A DNA stretch of 64,000 nucleotides, from the NCBI RefSeq assembly GCF_000319305.2, contig NZ_AMWJ02000001.1, positions 2,643,001 through 2,707,000 of the forward strand, in the 5' to 3' direction. A program made the position numbers and the translations under genes. This document shows positions 9,251-16,867 of this stretch, in pieces (the first letter of the stretch is position 1; each line of letters begins with the position of its first letter). Under the pieces are notes generated by a model. It saw only the letters and a program-made list of their open reading frames with translations, did not search any database and was not told the origin of the DNA. The DNA is from Pseudomonas bharatica CSV86 (GTDB lineage: Bacteria > Pseudomonadota > Gammaproteobacteria > Pseudomonadales > Pseudomonadaceae).

Positions 9251-10807
9251 ATGCACGCAAAGCATCTGATGGCCTTGATCACCCTGGGTGCGGCCCTTAT
9301 AGGCTGCACTTCCACGGAACGGGTCATGACGCCCTATGAAGAAGAACTGGCCGTCGATAGTCCGAACGCGGTGAATTTTCATAGCATGCTGTATTTCCCT
9401 TCTGGAACAGCGTTGCACTACCCGGGCTATGTGGTGGCACTGGAGAAAAGTCCGCAGGCCATCATCGGGGGCCCAAAATTCAATCCACGAGCTTCATTTC
9501 TCGATGCCAATGCCTCGTACTTCAAGGGCGAAGATGGCAGCTACAACACTACCCGCGAACATATCGAACGTTTCCAGGGCTCGGACTGGAAGGCCATGTT
9601 CGTGTCACACATCCTGAAGAACGATATTTACCAGGACACCAGCGTCAGTTACTTCGCCAAGAGTCATTGTTTCGTCTACAACGCCTACGCGGCACGGCGC
9701 TTGGCCGGCACGAGCACCGACCATGATTTGCGCAAAATCAGCGATTGGAACGCCTGTAAAACATCAATGAATCTGGAGGAGCATCCGGTCAGGCTCAATC
9801 AACTCTACGAATACGGCAGGCCTGCCCTCGATGCCCTGCAACTGAACCTGATACAGGATCTGCGTGGTGACCGTTATACCCACGTACTGATCGTGGTAAT
9901 GGGTTGGAACACTGCCCAGGATGAGGCGATCCGCAATATCAACGACATCACCGGCAACCTGATGGCCGCAGCCGAAGAAGCCCGCGGCGCGCAAATCAAC
10001 GACCTGGCCACCAGCCCGAAGCCCGAGAAAGTTTCCAAGAGCCGTTTCCGGCCACTGGTGATCGGGGTGACCTGGCCTTCGTTCTGGACCAATTCGTTTA
10101 CCAATTTCTTCAGCTACGGAAACAAGGCGAACGACGCCGACGAAATCGGGCTGTCCTGGCTCAATAAGTTGATCAACCAGACCGTACCCAACGCCCTCGA
10201 CGCGTCCGGGAGCCAGGCCCGGGTCGTCGCCATCGGCCACAGCTTCGGTGCCCGGGCCATGACCCGGGCCTTGTTCAGCTCGCCCGCACTGGATCCGGGT
10301 TCGGATGGCCCCAAAAGCCGTGTCGACCTGGCGATCGGTCTGCAAGGCGCCGTCAGCATCAATCGCTTCATGCCGGGAAAAGGTATCGAGGGCGCGCCGT
10401 ACCGCGACTTCGCAAAACTCGGCAAGACCCATATTGCCCTGACCGCGTCGCAATATGACGGCGCTGCCGGAGGCCGGGTGTTCTGGTACGACCCGTCCGG
10501 CTCGATCAAGTCCTGGCACCTGGCCTGCGACGGCCGCGATGCCCAGATGGCCGCGACCTTCGACTGCCTTACCGCCAGCGATACCTCGGCATCGCCCGGA
10601 GGTGGCTTCAGCCTTTGCAAGGCCGGCGACGACCGCTGCAGCACGACGCCGGTCAGCCAGGGCAAGGTCAGCTATATCGACGCCTCGAACGGGATTACCC
10701 AGTTCAACTCGCCCGGCTCCGGCGGTGGCGCGCACAGCGATATCTACCGCTTGCCCATGGGCAGGCTGTTATGGCGGCTCGTGGAGGAGTACGCTCTGGC
10801 GCCATGA
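9251..10807 (+). CDS. Putative lipoprotein with alpha/beta-hydrolase fold
   Basis: A 518-residue protein with a lipoprotein signal: hydrophobic stretch, then a LIGC lipobox with C19 as the lipidated residue. Residues 210-345 look like an alpha/beta hydrolase: a strand THVLIVVMGWN, later LVIGVTWPSFW, and a nucleophile elbow GHSFG with S331. It is preceded by a clear GGAGGA ribosome site. Its stop codon overlaps the start of the next gene (ATGA at 10804-10807). No specific substrate can be assigned; an envelope-anchored esterase or lipase is the simplest reading. Confidence 0.65.
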   Translation: MHAKHLMALITLGAALIGCTSTERVMTPYEEELAVDSPNAVNFHSMLYFPSGTALHYPGYVVALEKSPQAIIGGPKFNPRASFLDANASYFKGEDGSYNTTREHIERFQGSDWKAMFVSHILKNDIYQDTSVSYFAKSHCFVYNAYAARRLAGTSTDHDLRKISDWNACKTSMNLEEHPVRLNQLYEYGRPALDALQLNLIQDLRGDRYTHVLIVVMGWNTAQDEAIRNINDITGNLMAAAEEARGAQINDLATSPKPEKVSKSRFRPLVIGVTWPSFWTNSFTNFFSYGNKANDADEIGLSWLNKLINQTVPNALDASGSQARVVAIGHSFGARAMTRALFSSPALDPGSDGPKSRVDLAIGLQGAVSINRFMPGKGIEGAPYRDFAKLGKTHIALTASQYDGAAGGRVFWYDPSGSIKSWHLACDGRDAQMAATFDCLTASDTSASPGGGFSLCKAGDDRCSTTPVSQGKVSYIDASNGITQFNSPGSGGGAHSDIYRLPMGRLLWRLVEEYALAP

Positions 10808-11751
10808 ACAAGATCGACCACTACCTCCAGGCCGCCGTGCGCGACAACACGCGGCGCAGCTACCGCGCCGCCGTCGAGCATTTCGAGGTGACCTGGGGCG
10901 GCTTCCTGCCGGCCACGGCAGACAGCATCGCCCGCTACCTGGCTGATTTCGCCGCGGAGCATTCGCTCAACACCCTGCGCCAACGCCTGGCGGCGCTGGG
11001 GCAATGGCATGTCAGCCAGGGTTTTCCCGACCCGACCAAGGCGCCGCTGGTACGACAGATGCTCAAGGGTATACGTGCCATGCACCCGGTGCAGGAGCGC
11101 CAGGCCACGGCACTGACCCTGGAGCATCTGCAGCGCACCATCAGCCATCTTGAACAGCAGGCGCTGTTTGCCCAGCGTGAGCACTGCCTGCCCGACCTGC
11201 TGCGCGCGCGGCGTGATGCAGCGCTGCTGCTGATCGGTTTCTGGCGCGGATTCCGTGGCGACGAGCTGGCGCGGCTGCGGGTCGAGCATATCCAGGCCCT
11301 GGCCGGTGGCGGCATGCAGCTGTACCTGCCACAGAGCAAGGGCGATCGCCAGGGGCGCGGCGTTACCCATCGGATGCCGGCATTGAAGAGCCTATGCCCG
11401 GTACAGGCGTATCTGGAGTGGATCACGGTAGCCGGGATCGCCCGTGGGCCGGTGTTCCGCAAGCTGGACCGCTGGGGCAATCTTGGTGAGGAGGCGCTGA
11501 ACAGCGGAAGCCTGATTGCCCTGCTGCGCCGGATCTTCGCCGGCGCCGGATTGCCGGCCGAAACCTACAGCGCCCACTCGCTGCGACGCGGCTTTGCCAC
11601 CTGGGCCAGCAGCAACGGCTGGGATACCAAGGCGCTGATGAGCCATGTGGGCTGGCGGGATGTGAAGTCGGCGCTGCGCTATGTGGATGCCAGCGCTTCG
11701 TTCGGGGAGCTGGCCTTGCCGGTACCCTCTGAGCCAAAACAGATCAATTGA
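10804..11751 (+). CDS. Tyrosine recombinase (site-specific integrase family)
   Basis: A 315-residue recombinase with an N-terminal SAM-like core-binding domain (residues 1-95) and a complete catalytic domain: R151 (FRGDE), K179 (SKGD), H258 and R261 (HSLRRG), H281 (HVGW) and nucleophile Y293 (RYVD). The ATG at 10804 overlaps the hydrolase stop codon, so translation is coupled. There is no attachment site, excisionase or prophage gene nearby and base use matches the surroundings, so it looks resident rather than the integrase of a recent island. Its DNA target is unknown. Confidence 0.85.
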   Translation: MNKIDHYLQAAVRDNTRRSYRAAVEHFEVTWGGFLPATADSIARYLADFAAEHSLNTLRQRLAALGQWHVSQGFPDPTKAPLVRQMLKGIRAMHPVQERQATALTLEHLQRTISHLEQQALFAQREHCLPDLLRARRDAALLLIGFWRGFRGDELARLRVEHIQALAGGGMQLYLPQSKGDRQGRGVTHRMPALKSLCPVQAYLEWITVAGIARGPVFRKLDRWGNLGEEALNSGSLIALLRRIFAGAGLPAETYSAHSLRRGFATWASSNGWDTKALMSHVGWRDVKSALRYVDASASFGELALPVPSEPKQIN

Positions 11752-11757
11752 GCCTGC

Positions 11758-11840
11758 CGGCCTCATCGCTGGCAAGCCAGCTCCCACAGGGACCGCGTGC
11801 ACCGCCGAACCCTGTGGGAGCCGGCTTGCCGGCGATGAAG
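11758..11840. repeat. REP inverted pair (BIME)
   Basis: Two REP units in opposite orientation (11759-11790 and 11811-11838) lie between the convergent recombinase and glycerate kinase genes. The second has GCCGGCTTGCCGGC in place of the usual stem, a compensated change that preserves pairing. It probably ends transcription from both sides. Confidence 0.9.
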
Positions 11841-11852
11841 GCACCCACAGGT

Positions 11853-12991
11853 TCAGCGGGGGCCAGCGACCTGCCACAAACGCACGATATCGCCGGCCCG
11901 TTCCGCCAGTAATTGCGCGGCATTGCCACACGCCTGCTGCAAGGTCATCGGCCCGTTGGCGATGGCGAAGGCGGCATCGATGCCATGGCCGTACAACGCT
12001 TGGTAACCCTCACCCAGCGTTCCGGCCAGCACCACCACCGGCACACCATGGCGCTTGGCGATCCGCGCGACGCCGAACGGCGTCTTTCCGCGCAGGGTCT
12101 GGGCATCGAACCGGCCTTCGCCGGTAATCACCAGGTCAGCGCCCTGCACCGCCGCCTCCAGACCGGCCAGTTCGGCCACTACTTCGATTCCCGGACGGAA
12201 CTGCGCATCGAAAAACGCCTTGGCCGCGAAACCCATGCCGCCTGCAGCACCGCACCCGGGAAGTCACGCACATCACGGCCCAGCAATTGTGCGCAGTGAT
12301 CGGCGAAATGCCCCAGCGCGTGGTCCAGCAGTTGCACCTGCTCGGGGCTGGCGCCCTTTTGCGGGCCAAAGATCGCCGAGGCGCCGTTGCTGCCGCACAG
12401 CGGGTTGTCGACATCGGCGGCGACCTCCAGGCGTACCCCGGCCAGGCGCGGATCGAGCTGGCTGGCATCGATACGGCCGACATTGCACAGCGCCAGGCCG
12501 CCTTCTTCCAGTTCCGCACCCTGGGCGTCGTAGGTGCGCAAGCCAAGGGCACGTAGCATGCCGCTGCCAGCATCGTTTGTAGCGCTGCCGCCAATGGCCA
12601 GGATGATCCGCTCGGCACCGGCGTCCAGCGCTGCGCCGATCAATTGACCGGTGCCGTAGGTGCTCGTGCGGCAGGCATCGCGCGTGCTCGGTTCGAGCAG
12701 TTGCAGACCGCTGGCCTGGGCCATCTCGATGATCGCGGTACGGGACTCGGCGAGCCAGCCCCAGTGGGCAGCGACTTCCCGGCCCAGCGGACCGCGCACG
12801 TTCAGACGGCGTTGCTCACCGTGGCAGGCCGCGACGATGGCTTCCATGGTGCCCTCACCGCCGTCGGCCATGGGGCAGCAGACCACCTCGGCCTGCGGCA
12901 ATACCCCGGCAATGCCCTGGGCAATGGCCGCGGCAACCCCCTCGGCGCTGAGGCTGTCCTTGAACGAGTCGGGGGCGATGACGATCTTCAT
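11853..12991 (-). pseudogene. Glycerate 2-kinase, single-base frameshift
   Basis: The first 250 residues, from MKIVIAPDSFKDS, and the last ~125, from GMGFAAKAFFDAQF to VAGPR, are colinear with bacterial glycerate kinases (GlxK/GarK), including GGSATNDAG and TGEGRFDAQT. The two parts lie in different frames. Adding one C in the run at 12250-12256 (one G on the coding strand) restores GAGAAGGMGF and a ~379-residue protein. The enzyme would phosphorylate D-glycerate from glucarate, galactarate or glyoxylate metabolism, fitting the neighbouring sugar-diacid regulator and transporter. A sequencing error is as likely as a real mutation. Confidence 0.85.
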
Positions 12992-13103
12992 GTGGGGCTC
13001 CTGTTGCAGATGCCTGCATGTTGCCAGTTGTCAGGCTGGCTCGCTTCTGTCGCCTGCACAAGTCGGGGTGTGGGTTGTTTGGTCAGTTGGACAATGCAGC
13101 GGG

Positions 13104-13137
13104 ACCTGTGGGAGCTGGCTTGCCAGCGATGAGGCCC
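13104..13137. repeat. Single REP element
   Basis: One REP unit (CCTGTGGGAGCTGGCTTGCC and following GATGAGGCC) sits in the 159-bp gap between the regulator stop codon and the glycerate kinase start. The rest of this gap shows no other signal. Confidence 0.85.
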
Positions 13138-13150
13138 TGAAGAGCGACAA

Positions 13151-14248
13151 CTATTCGGCAGGCAACAACTGCAACCCCAGGTACAGACTCAACATCCCCT
13201 CCAGCCTCAACGGATCCACCCCGCTCAACTCACCGATCCGTTCCAGCCGGTACCTCAGGCTGTTGCGATGGATGCCCAGCGCCTCGGCACACGCCTGGCT
13301 CTGTCCGTCATGGCTGCACCAGGCGCGCAGGGTGGCCAGCAGTTGCCCGCTGACATCCTTGGCACGAATGCGCTGCAAGGGTTCGAGCAACTCGTCCAGG
13401 GCGTCATCCTGGCGATGACGCCAGAGCAGGGCCGGCAGGCGATAGCGGCTCAGGCTGAGCAAGCGTTCACCGGGCAGCACCTCTCGTCCGTAGGCCAGCA
13501 CGTCGCGCACCCGACGGTAGCCCCGCCGCAGTTTTTCCACGCTGTCCGCAACCCCACCCAGCGCCAGGCGCTGCACCTGCCAGCCCTGGCCGTGCAAGCG
13601 CTCCAGCAGCCTGGCTTCGTCCAGCGCCAGTCCGGCAGGACGACACCAGAGCAGCGAATGACGCGCCGGGCTGACGCACCAGCTGTCCGGGTAGCGCTGC
13701 ATCAACCACACCGCCAGGGCTTCCGCGCCCTGCCCTTCATCCAGCTCGAACAGGCACGGCACCCGCGGCAGTTGCGGCTTGAGGCCCAATTGCCGGGCTT
13801 CATCCACCAGGCGCGGGGCATCGCCACTGCCGCCCAGCAGCAGGGCCAGCAGATCGTCGCAGCGCTGCCGCCGCCATTGCTGCTCCACTTGGAGGTGACG
13901 CTGGGCCAGGAGCATTTCCGCGGTCATCCGTACCAGTTCGGCATAGGTGCGCAGTTGCGCAGGCTCCCCGGTGATGCCGAGCACGCCGATCAGCCGGCCA
14001 TCGAGCATCAACGGCAGGTTGACGCCGGGCTGCACGCCCTTAAGGCACTTGGCGGCCTCACTGTCGATCTCGACGATGCGCTCGTTGGCCAGCACCAGTT
14101 GCGCGCCTTCGTGGCGGGTATTGATGCGCTGGGCCTCGCCGCTGCCTAGAATCAAGCCCTGGCTGTCCATGACGTTGACATTCCAGGGAAGGATGGCCAT
14201 CGCCCGGTCGACGATATCCTGCGCCAGGTCATGGTCCAGTTCGAACAT
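13151..14248 (-). CDS. cdaR: CdaR-family sugar-diacid regulator
   Basis: A 365-residue regulator of the CdaR/SdaR family. The N-terminal diacid-recognition domain (about residues 5-135, starting LAQDIVDRAMAILPWNVNVMD) is followed by a GGDEF-like middle region and a C-terminal PucR-type helix-turn-helix (ALGIHRNSLRYRLERIGELS). I chose the ATG at 14248, preceded by AAGGA, over one 13 codons upstream. Family members activate glucarate, galactarate and glycerate genes when the diacid or glycerate is bound. It is encoded just upstream of glycerate kinase and divergently from an MFS transporter, its probable targets. Confidence 0.9.
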   Translation of the reverse strand: MFELDHDLAQDIVDRAMAILPWNVNVMDSQGLILGSGEAQRINTRHEGAQLVLANERIVEIDSEAAKCLKGVQPGVNLPLMLDGRLIGVLGITGEPAQLRTYAELVRMTAEMLLAQRHLQVEQQWRRQRCDDLLALLLGGSGDAPRLVDEARQLGLKPQLPRVPCLFELDEGQGAEALAVWLMQRYPDSWCVSPARHSLLWCRPAGLALDEARLLERLHGQGWQVQRLALGGVADSVEKLRRGYRRVRDVLAYGREVLPGERLLSLSRYRLPALLWRHRQDDALDELLEPLQRIRAKDVSGQLLATLRAWCSHDGQSQACAEALGIHRNSLRYRLERIGELSGVDPLRLEGMLSLYLGLQLLPAE

Positions 14249-14326
14249 TGGGGGTTCCTTGCAGGTCCACAGGTTGGTCGGCGGCACAGCCAGGCGCCGC
14301 GAATGCTGTGCAAAAGCACAAAGACA

Positions 14327-14381
14327 GGCATCCCGCGCTCGTCGAGACTTTTCACCAGCGCCCGCCTCGACGCGGGATGCC
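14327..14381. promoter_or_regulatory. 11-bp inverted repeat in the cdaR/MFS intergenic region
   Basis: GGCATCCCGCG at 14327-14337 and its exact reverse complement CGCGGGATGCC at 14371-14381 lie 30-70 bp upstream of the transporter start. It could be an operator for the adjacent CdaR-type activator or a leader hairpin; the sequence alone does not decide. Confidence 0.45.
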
Positions 14382-14409
14382 GCACAACCATAACAACAGA
14401 GAGAGAATC

Positions 14410-15714
14410 ATGTCATCCAGCCCTGCCCCTGACCAAGGCCACGGCATCGACCGCGACGCGCTGTACCGGCGCATCACCCTGCGGTTGATCCCGTTCATTT
14501 TCGTCTGCTACCTGTTCAACTACCTCGACCGGGTCAACGTCGGCTTCGCCAAGCTGCAGATGCTCGACGCGCTGAACTTCAGCGAGACCATCTACGGCCT
14601 CGGCGCCGGCATCTTCTTCATCGGCTACGTGCTCTGCGGCCTGCCCAGCAACCTGGCGCTGAACAAATTCGGCCCGCGGCGCTGGATCGCGCTGATGATG
14701 ATCACCTGGGGCACGCTCTCCACCTGCCTGCTGTTCGTCACCACGCCGACCCAGTTCTACGTGCTGCGCCTGTTCACCGGTGCCGCCGAGGCCGGCTTCT
14801 TCCCAGGAATCGTGCTGTATCTCTCGCAGTGGTTCCCCGGCCAGCGGCGCGGGCGGATCATGGCGCTGTTCATGTCGGCGATCCCGGTGTCGGGGTTGCT
14901 TGGCGGGCCCTTCTCCGGCTGGATCCTCAACCACTTCGCGGCCGGGCAAGGCGGCCTGGCCGGCTGGCAGTGGATGTTCCTGATCCAGGGCTTGCCGACG
15001 GTGGTGCTGGGCTGCCTGGCCGTGTTCCTGCTCAGCGACAGCTTTGCCAAGGCCGGCTGGCTCAGCGCAGCCGAGCGCCAGGCGGTGGCCGATGACCTTG
15101 CCGCCGATGCCGCCGGCAAGCCGAAGACCGTCAGCGACAGCTTGCTTTCGGTGCTGACCAACCCGCTGATCTGGACCTTCGGTTTCGTGTATTTCTGCAT
15201 CCAGAGCGGCGTCTACGCCATCAACTTCTGGCTGCCCTCGATCATCAAGAACCTCGGTTTCAGCGACGCCCTGCTGATCGGCTGGCTGAGCGCCATTCCT
15301 TACCTGCTGGCGGGCGTGTTCATGCTGCTGGTGGGCCGCTCGGCAGACCTGCGCAACGAACGGCGCTGGCACTTGGTGGTACCGATGCTGATGGGCGCCC
15401 TCGGCCTGCTGATCGCGGTGAACTTCGCCCATAGCCCGGTGATCGCCATTCTCGGCCTGAGCATCGCGACCATGGGCGCACTGACCGGACTGCCGATGTT
15501 CTGGCCGATGCCGACCGCGCTGCTGACTGCCGGAACCGCGGTGGCTGGCCTGGCGATCATCAACTCGGTCGGGCAGATGGCCGGCTTCCTCAGCCCCTAC
15601 CTGGTGGGCTTCATCAAGGACCAGACCGGCTCGACCGATGCCGCGCTGTATTCGCTGGCGGGGTTGATCGTGTTTGGTAGCCTGGTGGCGTTGCGGGTTT
15701 CGCGGCAGCGTTGA
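14410..15714 (+). CDS. MFS transporter, anion:cation symporter family (sugar acid or glycerate)
   Basis: A 434-residue, 12-helix inner-membrane transporter. FNYLDRVNVGFAKLQM in helix 1 and the following loop, and the GAAEAGFFPGIVLYLSQWFP motif in helix 4, are hallmarks of the ACS subfamily, which takes up glucarate, galactarate, tartrate, phthalate and similar organic anions. A GAGAGA ribosome site precedes the ATG. It is divergent from the CdaR-type regulator and close to glycerate kinase, so D-glycerate or a hexarate is the most plausible substrate. Confidence 0.85.
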   Translation: MSSSPAPDQGHGIDRDALYRRITLRLIPFIFVCYLFNYLDRVNVGFAKLQMLDALNFSETIYGLGAGIFFIGYVLCGLPSNLALNKFGPRRWIALMMITWGTLSTCLLFVTTPTQFYVLRLFTGAAEAGFFPGIVLYLSQWFPGQRRGRIMALFMSAIPVSGLLGGPFSGWILNHFAAGQGGLAGWQWMFLIQGLPTVVLGCLAVFLLSDSFAKAGWLSAAERQAVADDLAADAAGKPKTVSDSLLSVLTNPLIWTFGFVYFCIQSGVYAINFWLPSIIKNLGFSDALLIGWLSAIPYLLAGVFMLLVGRSADLRNERRWHLVVPMLMGALGLLIAVNFAHSPVIAILGLSIATMGALTGLPMFWPMPTALLTAGTAVAGLAIINSVGQMAGFLSPYLVGFIKDQTGSTDAALYSLAGLIVFGSLVALRVSRQR

Positions 15715-15740
15715 GTCATCAAGCCTGTTGGGGGCTGGGC

Positions 15741-15774
15741 GGGCCTCATCGCTGGCAAGCCAGCTCCCACAGGG
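15741..15774. repeat. Single REP element
   Basis: One REP unit (GGGCCTCATCGCTGGCAAGC core, ending CCCACAGGG) lies 26 bp after the MFS gene. It may protect or terminate that transcript. Confidence 0.85.
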
Positions 15775-15859
15775 TTCAGCGGTGACACCACAAATTTGCA
15801 GTCAGCCTTTCCCACCTGTACAAAAGTCCCTTCCACCTGACGCGAAGGGATTTCCGACC

Positions 15860-16867
15860 ATGATCTACCGTCCACTGGGCCGCAGCGGCCTGCAAGTCTC
15901 CGCCCTGACCCTGGGCAGCATGATGTTCGGCGAGCAGACCAGCACCGAAGAATCGCTGCGCATCATCGACAAGGCCTGGGACCAGGGCATCAACTTCATC
16001 GATACCGCCGACGTCTACAACGGCGGGCGCTCGGAAGAGATCGTCGGCGAAGGCATCGCCGCCCACCGTCATGACTGGATCCTCGCGACCAAGGTCGGCT
16101 ACGGCCCGGCGGACGGGGTGCCGAACCGCAGTGGTCTGTCGCGCAAGCACATCTTCAATGCCATCGAAGCCAGCCTGACCCGCCTGGGTACTGACTACGT
16201 CGACATCTATTACCTGCACCGCGAAGACCACGCTACCCCGCTGGACGTCACGGTCTCGGCCATCGGCGAGCTGCTGCGCCAAGGCAAGATCCGTCATTGG
16301 GGCGTGTCCAACTTCCGCGGCTGGCGCATCGCCGAAATCTGCAACCTGGCCGAACGCCTGGGCGTGCCGAAGCCGGTGGTCAGCCAGCCGCTGTACAACA
16401 TCGTCAACCGCCAGGCCGAACCGGAACAATTGACGGCTGCGGCGTACCACGGCCTCGGCGTGGTGCCCTTCAGCCCCTTGGCCCGCGGGGTACTCAGCGG
16501 CAAGTACGCACCCAACGTCGAACCCGAGGCCGGCAGCCGCGCAGCGCGCCAGGACAAGCGCATCCTCGAGGTGGAATGGCGCGCCGAGTCCCTGGCCATC
16601 GCCCAGAAGATCCACGCCTATACCGAAGCCAAGGGCGTGGGCATGGTCGAGTTCGCCATCGCCTGGGTGCTGAACAACCAGTCGGTCAGCTCGGCCATCG
16701 TCGGCCCGCGCACCGAGGCGCAGTGGGACACCTACGGCGGCGCGTTGCAGGTGAAGATCAGCGCCGAGGACGAAGCCTTCATCGATTCCCTGGTCACCCC
16801 GGGCCATGCCTCGACCCCGGGCTTCAACGATGTCGCCCACTTCGTCAGCGGGCGTGCAGCACGCTGA
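15860..16867 (+). CDS. Aldo/keto reductase
   Basis: A 335-residue TIM-barrel oxidoreductase of the NADP(H)-dependent AKR superfamily. The catalytic tetrad is recognisable: D and Y in FIDTADVYNGG, K in LATKVGYG and H in YYLHRED; the cofactor region GVSNFRGWRIAEI and C-terminal IVGPRTEAQ follow. I chose the ATG at 15860, with GAAGGGA upstream. It ends convergently with nahK, overlapping its 3' end by 23 bp. The physiological carbonyl substrate is unknown; it resembles the YajO/Tas-type general aldehyde reductases. Confidence 0.9.
   Translation: MIYRPLGRSGLQVSALTLGSMMFGEQTSTEESLRIIDKAWDQGINFIDTADVYNGGRSEEIVGEGIAAHRHDWILATKVGYGPADGVPNRSGLSRKHIFNAIEASLTRLGTDYVDIYYLHREDHATPLDVTVSAIGELLRQGKIRHWGVSNFRGWRIAEICNLAERLGVPKPVVSQPLYNIVNRQAEPEQLTAAAYHGLGVVPFSPLARGVLSGKYAPNVEPEAGSRAARQDKRILEVEWRAESLAIAQKIHAYTEAKGVGMVEFAIAWVLNNQSVSSAIVGPRTEAQWDTYGGALQVKISAEDEAFIDSLVTPGHASTPGFNDVAHFVSGRAAR

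Noticed and set aside
10804..11751. Recombinase as the integrase of a genomic island or prophage
   Set aside because: No tRNA, att repeat, excisionase or phage genes are nearby, and it is translationally coupled to a resident-looking gene.
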